Assembly: GCA_035937595.1 (NCBI GenBank)
Contig: DASZHS010000012.1
Location: 1 to 64,000, forward strand
Direction of reading: 5' to 3'
DNA: 64,000 nucleotides
Source: Palsa-459 sp035937595
GTDB lineage: Bacteria > Actinomycetota > Acidimicrobiia > Acidimicrobiales > RAAP-2
Made by a program: the position numbers and the translations under genes. Under the pieces are notes generated by a model. The model was not told where the DNA came from. It saw nothing but the letters and a program-made list of their open reading frames with translations, and did no database searches. Positions 1 to 9,100 of the stretch are shown here, piece after piece (positions within the stretch are counted from its first letter, which is position 1; the number at the start of each line of letters is the position of its first letter).

Positions 1-1
1 C

Positions 2-325
2 GCCCTCGGTTGGCGCCGCACCTTCGAGGACGACGACGAGGTCGTCCTCGAGCCGCCGGACGACGGCACGGCGGGCGGCGCGGCGGCCGACCTGTTGTTT
101 CTGGCGGTCCGCGACGAACGGGTCGTGAAGAACCGGCTCCACCTCGACCTGCGCCCCGAGGACCAGGCGGCCGAGGTCGCACGGCTCGAGGCGCTCGGCG
201 CGCGGCGCGTCGACATCGGCCAGGGCCTAGACGTCACCTGGGTCGTCCTCGCCGACCCGGAGGGCAACGAGTTCTGCGTCCTGCGCGCCCTGAGACCCGA
301 CGAGGTCGCGACCGGCGCCTCGTGA
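2..325 (+). CDS. VOC/glyoxalase-like domain protein, 5' truncated by the window edge
   Basis: The reading frame is open from the first bases of the window, so the N-terminus lies outside it. The visible 107 residues contain VVKNRLHLDLR followed, after an acidic helix with ALGARRVD, by VLADPEGNEFCVL. This is the C-terminal beta-alpha-beta-beta-beta half typical of vicinal oxygen chelate (glyoxalase/bleomycin-resistance) proteins. The His in HLDL and the Glu in GNEFCVL are the usual metal-ligand positions of the family. Substrate cannot be told from sequence. Its TGA overlaps the GTG of the next gene (GTGA), so the two are probably co-translated. A second VOC protein of similar style lies at 59167-59550. 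Confidence 0.8.
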   Translation, partial: ALGWRRTFEDDDEVVLEPPDDGTAGGAAADLLFLAVRDERVVKNRLHLDLRPEDQAAEVARLEALGARRVDIGQGLDVTWVVLADPEGNEFCVLRALRPDEVATGAS

Positions 326-2355
326 ACCGGCTCGCGGGCGCCGCCAGCCTCTACCTGCGCCAGCACGCGGACAACCCCGTCGACTGGTGGCCCTACGGCG
401 ACGACGCGTTCGCCGAGGCGCGACGCCGCGACGTGCCGGTGCTCCTCTCGATCGGCTACGCGGCGTGCCACTGGTGCCACGTGATGGCCCACGAGTCCTT
501 CGAGGACCCCGCGATCGCCGAGCTCGTCAACCGCTCGACGGTGCCGATAAAGGTCGACCGCGAGGAGCGGCCCGACGTCGACGCCCTCTACATGTCGGCG
601 ACCCAGGCGATGACTGGCCACGGCGGCTGGCCGATGACCGTCTTCTTGGACCACGACGCGAGGCCGTTCTTCGCCGGCACCTACTTCCCGCCGGTGCGCC
701 GCCACGGCCAGCCGGGGTTCGCCGAGATCCTGACGGCGATCGACGGGGCCTGGACGACGCGCCGCGAGGACGTCGCCGAGCAGGCCGCCCAGCTCGCCGA
801 GTCCGTGCGCCGTGAGGCCACCTTCGCGAGCGCGCTCGCCCCGCGCGCGTCGCCGCCCGGTGCACGCGTGCGGCTCAAGCGGCTGGTGGACGCCCTCGCC
901 ACGCGCTTCGACGCGCGCGACGGCGGGTTCTCACCCGCACCGAAGTTCCCGCACGCCACCTGGCTCGACGCCGCGCTCGCGGCCTACGTGGCGACCGGAC
1001 GCTCGGACGCACGCGAGATGGCGACGGTCACGCTCGACGCCATGGCGCGCGGCGGGCTGTTCGACCACGTCGCGGGCGGCTTCGCCCGCTACAGCGTCGA
1101 CGCGACCTGGTCGGTGCCGCACTTCGAGAAGATGCTGAGCGACCAGGCGCTGCTCGCGGGCACGTACCTGCGCGCCGCGGCCTGGCTGGACGAGCCCTCC
1201 TACGCGTGGGTGGCGCGCAAGACGCTCGACTTCGTGCGCACGACGATGCGCGTCGACGGCGGGTTCGCGTCGGGCATCGACGCGGACGCGGAGGGCGTCG
1301 AGGGTGCACACGTCGTGCTGACCGCGTCCTCGGCGACCGCGGCGCTCGACGCCGCCGGGCTCGGAGGGCTCGCGGCGGCCACGGTCGCGCGCTACGCGCT
1401 CAGCGACCACGGTGCCGTCGAGAGCCCCGACCCCCCGCGCCTCTCGGGCGACGTCGACCTCGTCGGGACCCCCGAGGACGAGCTCGCGCGCACGGCGCTG
1501 CGGACGGCTCGGGCCCTCGGGCCACAGCCGGCGATCGACGACAAGGTCCTCCTCGAGTGGAACGCGATGCTGGCCGCCGTCCTCGCCGAGGCCGCGTGGC
1601 GCCTGGGCGAGGACGCCTACGGCGAAGAGGCGGTCGCGCTCGTCGCCCAGCTGCGCGCGACGCACCGCGTCGACGGCCGCTGGCGACGACGGTCCGGGCC
1701 CGCGGCGCCCCTCGCGACGTCCGCGGACCTCGCCTGGCTCGTCGAGGCGCTCGTCGCGTGCTTCGAGTTCGACGGCGACGTTGCGCACCTCGACGTCGCG
1801 CTCGGGGTCACCGAGGACCTCCTCGCGGGCTTCTGGGACGGTCCCCGTCCGACGGCCGCCGAGCGCGACGTCGGTGCGGGGCTGTTCCAGTCGCACACCG
1901 ACGCGACCGGGCTGCTCGTGCGCGCCAAGGACGTGCTCGACGGCGCGACGCCGTCGGGCGCCTCGGCCGCCGCGCACGCGCTCGCGCGCCTCGCGATGGC
2001 GACGTCGTCGGACGACGTCCGTGCGGTCGCGGCGCGACTCGTCGCGCTCGGCGAGCCGCTGCTCGACGCGGAGCCGCACGCGGCCGCGACGCTGGTCGCC
2101 GCGGCCTGCCTCCTCGACGACGGCGTCGAGGTCGCCGTCCCCGGGCCACCGGGCGCGACGCTCGACGCCGCGCGCCGCGCGGCCCCGCCCTTCTGCGTCC
2201 TCGCCTTCGGCGCGGGGCCACTCCCCTTGCTCGACGGGCGCGCGCACGGTCTCCTCTACGTCTGTCGCCACGCGTCGTGCGAGGCGCCCGTCGTCGAGCC
2301 CACTAGCGTGTCGGCCGCGCTGACGGCGGCGGCGACCTGGGAGGCGGACTCGTGA
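322..2355 (+). CDS. DUF255/YyaL-type thioredoxin-domain protein
   Basis: A 677-residue protein starting at GTG 322, inside the stop of the previous gene. Residues about 1-160 form a thioredoxin-like domain that begins with the family signature NRLAGAASLYLRQHADNPVD and carries a CHWC redox-like motif (Cys49, Cys52), followed by VDREERPDVD and GGWPMTVFL. The remainder looks like the (alpha/alpha)6 barrel related to N-acylglucosamine 2-epimerase (for example the FDHVAGGFARYSVD and VPHFEKMLSDQALL segments). Proteins of this architecture (YyaL, spermatogenesis-associated protein 20) are widespread but their reaction is unknown. The length is normal for the family. The open frame continues upstream of 322, but the conserved domain starts right at this GTG. 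Confidence 0.9.
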   Translation: MNRLAGAASLYLRQHADNPVDWWPYGDDAFAEARRRDVPVLLSIGYAACHWCHVMAHESFEDPAIAELVNRSTVPIKVDREERPDVDALYMSATQAMTGHGGWPMTVFLDHDARPFFAGTYFPPVRRHGQPGFAEILTAIDGAWTTRREDVAEQAAQLAESVRREATFASALAPRASPPGARVRLKRLVDALATRFDARDGGFSPAPKFPHATWLDAALAAYVATGRSDAREMATVTLDAMARGGLFDHVAGGFARYSVDATWSVPHFEKMLSDQALLAGTYLRAAAWLDEPSYAWVARKTLDFVRTTMRVDGGFASGIDADAEGVEGAHVVLTASSATAALDAAGLGGLAAATVARYALSDHGAVESPDPPRLSGDVDLVGTPEDELARTALRTARALGPQPAIDDKVLLEWNAMLAAVLAEAAWRLGEDAYGEEAVALVAQLRATHRVDGRWRRRSGPAAPLATSADLAWLVEALVACFEFDGDVAHLDVALGVTEDLLAGFWDGPRPTAAERDVGAGLFQSHTDATGLLVRAKDVLDGATPSGASAAAHALARLAMATSSDDVRAVAARLVALGEPLLDAEPHAAATLVAAACLLDDGVEVAVPGPPGATLDAARRAAPPFCVLAFGAGPLPLLDGRAHGLLYVCRHASCEAPVVEPTSVSAALTAAATWEADS

Positions 2356-3083
2356 TGTCGGGCGGACTCGCACGCTCCCGCGACGTCGGGCCCGCGGCCA
2401 CGCGCGAGCTGCTCCGCGACCTGCCCACCCGCTCGCAGATCGACGTCTCCGCCGGCGCGCGCCTCCTCGTGCTCGTGCTGTCGTGCACCGTCGAGGACAC
2501 GATCGGGATCGACCTCGCCTCCTCCACGATGGTGCGGCTCCGCGTCCCGTGGCACGACCGGGCGGTCCCCGACCTCGCGGCCTTCGACGTCGTCGAGGCC
2601 ACGCTCGCGGTCGACCCCGAGCGCGACGACACCGCCCAGCCCGAGGCCGTCACCATCGACCACCTCCCCCGCCTCGTCGGCTCGCTGCGCGGCGGCGCGG
2701 TGCGCCGGCGGCTCCGGCGGCTCCAGGCGCCGCCCGACGGGCCGCTGCTCGGGTTCCGCGGCCCCTCCGCCCCCTACTGGGAGCTGCGCGGCGACCGGCC
2801 GAGCGTCGCGCTCATCACCCCCGAGCGCGGCCCGCAGCTGCTCCGCCGCCGCGACGACGGCACGACCTGGGTGCGCTTCGGGTGGGAGCGCGACGACGTG
2901 TGGATGGCGCTCGAGGACCACCACGCGATCCGCGCGCTCGACGCCGCGCGGCGCGAGCGGCTGAGCGGGCGCGAGCTCGCCGTCGCGCTCGGGTTCAAGC
3001 CGCGCTTCTTGCTCACCGCGCTCAGCCAGCCCGTCGACGGGCACTGCTACAAGCTGTGCGTGGGGATCCTGCCGAAGGGATGA
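2355..3083 (+). CDS. Conserved hypothetical protein
   Basis: A 242-residue protein of unknown function. Two starts are possible: GTG 2352 immediately followed by ATG 2355. Either one overlaps the TGA of the upstream gene, so translational coupling is likely. No signal peptide or membrane segment is visible. The protein alternates Arg-rich and acidic stretches, with strand-rich parts (SVALITPERGPQLL, WVRFGWERDDVWMAL) and an aromatic/cysteine-containing C-terminus (GHCYKLCVGILPKG). I do not recognise the family. Codon use is like that of its neighbours. Confidence 0.7.
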   Translation: MSGGLARSRDVGPAATRELLRDLPTRSQIDVSAGARLLVLVLSCTVEDTIGIDLASSTMVRLRVPWHDRAVPDLAAFDVVEATLAVDPERDDTAQPEAVTIDHLPRLVGSLRGGAVRRRLRRLQAPPDGPLLGFRGPSAPYWELRGDRPSVALITPERGPQLLRRRDDGTTWVRFGWERDDVWMALEDHHAIRALDAARRERLSGRELAVALGFKPRFLLTALSQPVDGHCYKLCVGILPKG

Positions 3084-3104
3084 CGCGAGCGGCCGACGCT
3101 CGCG
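3084..3104. terminator. Hairpin between convergent genes
   Basis: CGCGAGCG - GCCGA - CGCTCGCG forms a perfect 8-bp stem with a 5-base loop, lying exactly between the convergent genes ending at 3083 and 3126. There is no T-tract, as is common in high-GC actinobacteria, so it could act as a weak bidirectional terminator. Function is inferred only from position and symmetry. Confidence 0.4.
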
Positions 3105-3125
3105 GGCTCGGTTCGGCCGGCGGGG

Positions 3126-3797
3126 CTACTTGAGCAGCCGGCCCTTGGCGAGGTCCTCGGCCATCGCCCAGCCGAACGCGACGAGGCGCTGGCCCCGGTT
3201 CGCCTTGACCGAGCGGAACAGCGACGCCGCGCCCTCCGGGATCGCCGCCTTGGCGACCGCGTAGTCGAGGCCGCCGACCGGGTTCGCGTCGTAGGAGAGC
3301 ACGAAGGTGCGGTCGTCGAGCCCCTTCTCGTTGCCGAACCGCTTCGCGAGCCGGCGCGCCCAGGCACGCTCCTCGCCGGTCGGGCGGTGCTCGCAGCGCG
3401 GGACGACGTCGTGCAGCCCGCCGAAGGCGCGGTAGCCGTCCGCGGTCATGAGCCGCAGGCCCAGCAGCACGTCCTCGTCGGGGAACGCGAGCAGCGCCCG
3501 GCGGAACTGGTCCGCCAGGAGGCACTTGAGGGTCTGGTCGGCCTTCGCGTTGCGGTCCACCAGGGCCACGCCCAAGAGCAGCGACGGGGTGCCGCCGATC
3601 CGCTCGAGCGTGCAGAAGGAGTACCCGCGCAGCTTGGAGCCCTCCCGCACGGTCGTGACCAGCACCCACTCCTCGCGCTGCTTGGAGAGGAACCCGATGT
3701 CGAACCTCGGGTCGCGGTCGGCGCAGAGGTCCGCCATCTCGACGAGCTCGGCGTCCGAGAGCGCGGTCGTGTCCTTCGTGGATGCAGCCATCGCCAT
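3126..3797 (-). CDS. Conserved hypothetical protein, possibly GNAT-like
   Basis: A 223-residue protein. Two in-frame ATGs lie 6 bases apart at 3797 and 3791. The region around residues 45-140 reads as antiparallel strands followed by a helix (WVLVTTVREG, GYSFCTLERIGG, SLLLGVALVDR, then a helix with LADQFRRALLAF), the order seen in GNAT acyltransferases. The acetyl-CoA pyrophosphate loop R-x-x-G-x-G/A is not obvious, so this is only a fold guess. No membrane segments. It is transcribed divergently from the flavoprotein at 3885, and the two -10-like elements lie about 60 bases apart. Confidence 0.65.
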   Translation of the reverse strand: MAMAASTKDTTALSDAELVEMADLCADRDPRFDIGFLSKQREEWVLVTTVREGSKLRGYSFCTLERIGGTPSLLLGVALVDRNAKADQTLKCLLADQFRRALLAFPDEDVLLGLRLMTADGYRAFGGLHDVVPRCEHRPTGEERAWARRLAKRFGNEKGLDDRTFVLSYDANPVGGLDYAVAKAAIPEGAASLFRSVKANRGQRLVAFGWAMAEDLAKGRLLK

Positions 3798-3805
3798 AGC
3801 GCTCC

Positions 3806-3811
3806 ATTCTA
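3806..3811 (-). promoter_or_regulatory. -10 element, near-leaderless
   Basis: On the minus strand TAGAAT lies 8 bases before ATG 3797. It fits the actinobacterial TANNNT -10 pattern and would put the transcription start at or within a base or two of the start codon. No convincing -35 element is visible. Confidence 0.45.
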
Positions 3812-3872
3812 CGAGACGGACGAGGGGGGTCGCTCCGCGCCGTCGCGGCGCCCCCGAAGGGCGCCACCGGCG

Positions 3873-3878
3873 TACATT
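3873..3878 (+). promoter_or_regulatory. -10 element for a leaderless transcript
   Basis: TACATT sits exactly 6 bases before ATG 3885, the spacing expected when the mRNA begins at the start codon. No Shine-Dalgarno sequence is present. The 15-mer TACATTCCGGCGATG here is matched at 14 of 15 positions by TATATTCCGGCGATG in front of divIVA. Confidence 0.55.
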
Positions 3879-3884
3879 CCGGCG

Positions 3885-5447
3885 ATGGGGACCGCGCCGC
3901 TCGACCGCCGGTCCTTCCTCGCCGCGGCCGCCTCGGGCGCGGCTGCGGTGGGCCTCGCGACCGGGCTCGAGGGGTGCGAGGACCGCGGGGCGCCGCCGGG
4001 GACCGCCGTCCCCGTGGTGGCCGGGCGCGGGGCGACGGCCGCGCAGTGGGCCCAGCTCGCCGCGTCGCTGACCGGGCGCCTCGTGCGCCCCGGGATGCCC
4101 GCGTACGCGACGGCGAAGCTCCTCTACGACCCCCGCTTCGACGCCCTGGCGCCGGTCGCGATCGCCTACTGCCGGACGACGAGCGACGTCGCGAGGTCCA
4201 TCGCCTTCGCCCGCGCCCACGGCTACCGGCTCGCGGTCCGCGCCGGCGGCCACAGCTACGCGGGCTACTCCTCGGGGACGGGTCGCCTCGTCGTGGACGT
4301 GACCTCGATGGCGGGCGTGGTCCCGGCGAGCGCCCCGGGCCGGGCCGCGCGCGTGGGCGCGGGGGCGCGGCTGGTCGACGTGTACAACACCCTCGGGCGC
4401 CACGGCCAGCTGGTGCCGGGTGGCTCGTGCCCGACGGTCGGGATCGCGGGGCTCACCCTCGGCGGCGGCGTGGGCGTCTTCGCGCGGCGCTACGGGCTCG
4501 CGGCCGACAACCTCGCCGCGCTCACCGTGGTCAGCGCCGACGGCACCGTGCGGCGGTGCGCGCCGACGGAGAACCCCGACCTCTACTGGGCGTGCCGCGG
4601 CGGCGGGGGCGGCAACTTCGGCGTCGCCACGTCCTTCGAGTTCACGACGCACCCGCTGCCGACGGTGACGCTGTTCACCTACGACTTCGACTGGGCGGCG
4701 GCCCACGACGTGCTCGGCGCGTGGCAGCGCTGGACCGCGACGGTCCACCCCGCGGTGTGGTCGAACTGCCAGCTGCTCTCGGGCGGCGGGACGTCGGTGC
4801 GCGTCGCGGGCGTCGCCTGCGCGACGACCGCGCAGGCCGCCGCGTGGCTCGCGCCCCTGCTGCACGAGGTACGACCGGTCTCCTCGTTCCTCGGGGGCGA
4901 GGCCTACCAGCGGGCGATGATGATCGAGGGCGGCTGCGAGGGGCTCACCGTCGCCGCGTGCCACCTCGACACCGCGCACCCGCCGGGCGTGCTCGGGCGC
5001 CAGGCGTTCGTCGCGTCGTCGAGCTACGTCGCGTCCCCCATGGGCGACGCGCGGCTGCGCGCGGTCGTCTCGGTCGTGGACGCGCTCGCCGCCGAGCTCC
5101 CGACCTTCGGCGGTGGGCTGGTGTTCGACGCGCTCGGCGGCAAGGTGAACGACGTCGCGGCGACCGACACGGCGTTCGTGCACCGCCACTTCCTCGCCTC
5201 CATCCAGTCCTCGTTCAGCTGGGGGTCCTCGGCGACGCCCGCGCAGCTGCGCGCGGGGGCGAGGTGGCTCGCGCGGGTGCGCGCCGCGGTCTACGACCCG
5301 TCGACCGGCGCGTACCAGAACTACATCGACCCGACGCTGCCGAACTGGCCCCACGCCTACTACGGGCAGAACCTCGCGCGTCTCCAGGCGATCAAGGCCG
5401 TCGTCGACCCCGACGAGGTCTTCAGCTTCGCCCAGTCGATCCCCTAG
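3885..5447 (+). CDS. Exported FAD-linked oxidase, berberine-bridge-enzyme family
   Basis: A 520-residue flavoprotein. The N-terminus has a twin-arginine signal (DRRSFLAAAA) and a lipobox-like LEGC ending at Cys31, so export by Tat, possibly as a lipoprotein, is likely. An FAD-binding PCMH-type domain spans about residues 85-260 and the BBE C-terminal segment ends with NYIDPTLPNWPHAYYG. His123 in RAGGHSYAGYSS and Cys182 in PGGSCPTVGIAG are both at the positions used for bicovalent 8-alpha-histidyl and 6-S-cysteinyl FAD attachment. The family oxidises sugars, alkaloids or other alcohols, and the substrate here is unknown. The 3' end overlaps the convergent gene at 5422 by 26 bases. Confidence 0.88.
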   Translation: MGTAPLDRRSFLAAAASGAAAVGLATGLEGCEDRGAPPGTAVPVVAGRGATAAQWAQLAASLTGRLVRPGMPAYATAKLLYDPRFDALAPVAIAYCRTTSDVARSIAFARAHGYRLAVRAGGHSYAGYSSGTGRLVVDVTSMAGVVPASAPGRAARVGAGARLVDVYNTLGRHGQLVPGGSCPTVGIAGLTLGGGVGVFARRYGLAADNLAALTVVSADGTVRRCAPTENPDLYWACRGGGGGNFGVATSFEFTTHPLPTVTLFTYDFDWAAAHDVLGAWQRWTATVHPAVWSNCQLLSGGGTSVRVAGVACATTAQAAAWLAPLLHEVRPVSSFLGGEAYQRAMMIEGGCEGLTVAACHLDTAHPPGVLGRQAFVASSSYVASPMGDARLRAVVSVVDALAAELPTFGGGLVFDALGGKVNDVAATDTAFVHRHFLASIQSSFSWGSSATPAQLRAGARWLARVRAAVYDPSTGAYQNYIDPTLPNWPHAYYGQNLARLQAIKAVVDPDEVFSFAQSIP

Positions 5448-6099
5448 CGGCGCCGCGCTCGAAGGCCGAGGGCCGCTCGCGCTCGAGGCGCCGGCGCACG
5501 TGCGCCGCCGCCGCGGCGTCGCCGGGGCCCGCCCGCTCGTCCAGCCGGGCGAGCACCGCCCGGCGGTGGGCCTCGTCAACGTTGCCGCCGTACTTGAACC
5601 TCGCGGTCACCTCGTCCACGTGGAGCACGACCCCGCGGATGGCCCCCAGCCGCCGGCGGTGGTCCTCGGCGGGGTCCGCCACCTCCACGCCGGGCTGCAG
5701 CGTGGCGAGCTGGCGGCGCAGCACCGCCGCGAGCGCGTCGGGGTCCTCCACCACCTCGACGCGACCGGTGAGCTGGACCGCGGCGTAGTAGGTGGTCGGG
5801 ATGCCCAGGCGAGGGTCCTCGCCGTCGATCGCCTTCCACGAGGAGGGGACGAACGCCCAGTCGCCGGCGACCGCGAGCAGCGCGGTCGGGCGCTCGTCGA
5901 GCGCGGCGAGGATCGGGTGCGGTGCCGCGACGTGGCAGAGGACCTCGTCGCCGTCGAGCACGAACTGGGTGGGCGCGACGACCGGCGTGGCGCGCCCCAT
6001 CCCCGCCGCCACCAGGTGGCCGAATCCCTGGGCGGCGACGAACGCCCGCCACTCGGCGTCGTCGAGCGCGCGGTCGACCGCCGGGACGTGCACGGCCAC
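5422..6099 (-). CDS. FMN-binding protein, PaiB-like split-barrel
   Basis: A 225-residue protein starting at GTG 6099 (a second GTG lies at 6093). It shows the FMN-binding split-barrel layout of PaiB-type negative regulators: FGHLVAAG near the N-terminus, HPILAALD, then the strongly conserved PSSWKA and IPTTYYAAVQLTGRVEV stretch. The family is annotated as a transcriptional regulator or flavin/heme-binding protein; the activity here is unproven. The C-terminus is Arg/Ala-rich and overlaps the end of the convergent flavoprotein gene. Confidence 0.8.
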   Translation of the reverse strand: MAVHVPAVDRALDDAEWRAFVAAQGFGHLVAAGMGRATPVVAPTQFVLDGDEVLCHVAAPHPILAALDERPTALLAVAGDWAFVPSSWKAIDGEDPRLGIPTTYYAAVQLTGRVEVVEDPDALAAVLRRQLATLQPGVEVADPAEDHRRRLGAIRGVVLHVDEVTARFKYGGNVDEAHRRAVLARLDERAGPGDAAAAAHVRRRLERERPSAFERGAARGSTGRS

Positions 6100-6121
6100 A
6101 TCGTGGCACGGGGCGCGCGGG

Positions 6122-9100
6122 TCAGGCGGCGATCGCGTCGGGCCCGAGCATGGTCCGCAGCACGCCGACCACCGCGCGCACGTCGACGCAGAACTCCTTC
6201 GGCAGCTGGATCGTGCGCTCCTCGGCGCCGACGAGCAGCAGCTGGACCGGCGAGGCGCCGGGGTGCTCGGCGAGCACGCCCTTGAGGTCGCCGACGAACG
6301 ACGCCGTGACGACCCCGAGGGGGAGGCGGATCTTGAGCACGTCGTCGCCCGGCTCGAGGCGCGGCGCCGCGACCGAGATGACGACGAGCTTCGGCGCCTC
6401 CTCGCGCGTGTCGAGCCGCCCCGCAACGACGACGACAGCGTCGGCCTCGAGGAGCGCACCGAAGTCGTGGAAGGGCCTCGAGAAGCACAGCACCTCCATG
6501 GCGCCGCCGAGGTCCTCGAGCGTGAACCGCGCCCACTCCTCGCCGCGCTTGGAGAACCGCCGCTGCACGTCGGTGACGACGCCGCCGACGCGCACCACGC
6601 CGCCGTCGCCCTGCGGGAGCTCGGCGAGCTCTTTCGCCTCGGCGATCGTGTGGTCGGTGTGGCGCGTGAGCAGCCCGGCCGCGCCGAGCAGCGGGTGGTC
6701 CGAGACGTAGAGGCCGAGCATCTCCTTCTCGAAGCGCAGCCGCTCGTGCTTCGAGAACTCCTGGTCGGGGATCGCGAGCTCGGTGCCCTCCCAGGTCCCC
6801 GCTCCCTCCCCCTGCGCCTCGGCCGCGGCCGCGAACAGGGTGGCGATCCCCGCGTCGTGCTCGCGCCGGCGCTCGAGCGTGCGCGCCACGAGCTCCTCGA
6901 TGACCAGGTACAGGCCCTTGCGCGGCACGCCGAAGGCGTCGAAGGCCCCGCCCTTGATCAGCGACTCCATCGTGCGCTTGTTGAGCACGATCGGGTCGAC
7001 GCGGCGGAGGAAGTCGTAGACGGACTCGAACGCCCCGTTCGCGGTGCGCTCGGCGACGATGCGCTCGACGAGGCCCTCGCCGACGTTGCGCACCGCGGCG
7101 AGCCCGAAGACGATCGCACGCCCGTCCGACGACGGCGCGAAGTCCGCCATCGCCCGGTTCACGTCCGGGACGGTGACCTCGATGCCCACCGAGCGGCACT
7201 CCGCGAGGTAGACCGCGGTCCGGTCCTTGTCGTCGCGCACCGAGGTGAGCAGCGCCGAGAGGTACTCGACGGGGTGGTGCACCTTGCACCACGCAGTCTG
7301 GTACGCGATGAGGCCGTAGCCGTAGGCGTGCGGCTTGTTGAACGCGTAGTCCGCGAACGGCTCGATGATGTCGAAGAGCCGGGTCGCGAGCGCCTCGTCG
7401 TAGCCCTGGTTGAGGCAGCCCTTCACGAACTTCTCGCGCTCGGGCACGATGAGCTCGCGGATCTTCTTCGCGCACGCCTTGCGGAGGTTGTCCGCCTCCT
7501 CGGCGGAGTAGCCGGCCATCTTCTGGGCGACCCGCATGACGGACTCCTGGTAGATCATGAGCCCGTAGGTGTCCTGCAGCACCGGCTCGAGGTCCGGGTG
7601 CTCGTAGTGGATCGCCTCGCGGCCGTTCTTGCGGTCCGCGTAGTGGTTGTGCATGTTCGCCGCCATCGGGCCCGGCCGGTAGAGCGCGACCAGCGCGGCG
7701 ACGTCGTCGAACGACGAGGGGGCGAGCCGTCGCATGAGCGCGCGCATCGGGCCGCCCTCGAGCTGGAAGACCCCGATCGAGTCCCCGCGCGAGAGCATCG
7801 CGAAGACCTCGGGGTCGTCCAAGGGGAGTGCGTCGAGGTCGGGGCGCACCCCGGTGCGCGCCTCGACGAGGTCCGCGGTGCGCTCGAGCACCGACAGGTT
7901 GCGCAGGCCCAGGAAGTCGATCTTCAAGAGCCCGAGCGCCTCCACGCCGTGCATCTCGTACTGCGTGACGATCGGGGCGTCTTCCACGCGCCCCTGGCGA
8001 TCGGGCTTGCGCTGGATCGGGACGTACTCGGTGAGCGGGTCCTTCGTGATCACGACGGCGGCGGCGTGGATGCCGTCCTGGCGGCGCAGCCCCTCGAGCC
8101 CCCGCGCGACCTCGACCGTTCGCCGCACCGAGGGGTCCTCCTCGCACATCCGGCGCAGCTCCGCCGACGCCGCGTACCCGTCCTCGTGCTCGGGGTCCTT
8201 CTCGAAGCAAGCCGCCAGCGGGGTGTCGCGGCCCATGACGAGGGGCGGCATCGCCTTGGCGATCCGGTCCCCCATCGCGAAGTCGTAGCCGAGCACGCGT
8301 GCGGCGTCGCGCACCGCGGCGCGGGCCTTGATCGTGGAGAAGGTCACGATCTGGGCGACGTGGTCCGCGCCGTAGCGCTCCGAGGCGTACTGGATCACCT
8401 GGCCGCGGTAGCGCTCGTCGAAGTCGAGGTCGATGTCCGGCATCTCCTTGCGACCCGGGTTCAAGAACCGCTCGAACAACAGGTCGTAGCGCAGCGGGTC
8501 GAGGTCGACGATCCGGAGGCAGTACGCGACGCAGCTCGACGCCGCCGAGCCGCGTCCCGGCCCGACGCGGATCCCGCTCTCGCGCGCGAAGCGGATCAGG
8601 TCCCAGACGACGAGGAAGTACGCCGGGAACCCCATCTTCGAGATCACCCCGAGCTCGTAGTCGAGGCGGTCGCGCACCTCGTCGGGCACCGGGTCGCCGT
8701 AGCGTCGCCTCGCGCCGTCGTAGGTGAGCTCGGTGAGGTACGCCGCGGCGCGCGACTCGTAGCTCGGCCCGGTGATGCGCACGGGCACGTCGAACTCTGG
8801 CAGCGACGGCCGCCCGAACTCGATCACGACGTTCGCGCGCTCCGCGACGAGCAGGGTGTTGTCGCACGCCTCCTCGAACTCGCCGAAGAGCTGGCGCATC
8901 TCGGCGGCGGACTTGAGGTAGTGCTCGGTGCCGTGGAAGCGGAACCGCTTCTCGTCGTCGAGCAGCGCGCCGGTCTGCACGCACAGCAGGGCATCGTGCG
9001 CCGTCGCGTCGGCGCGGTGGGTGTAGTGGCTGTCGTTCGTCGCGAGCAAGGGGGCGCCGATCGAGCGGGCGATCTCGAGCAGCTTCGGGTTCGTGGTGCG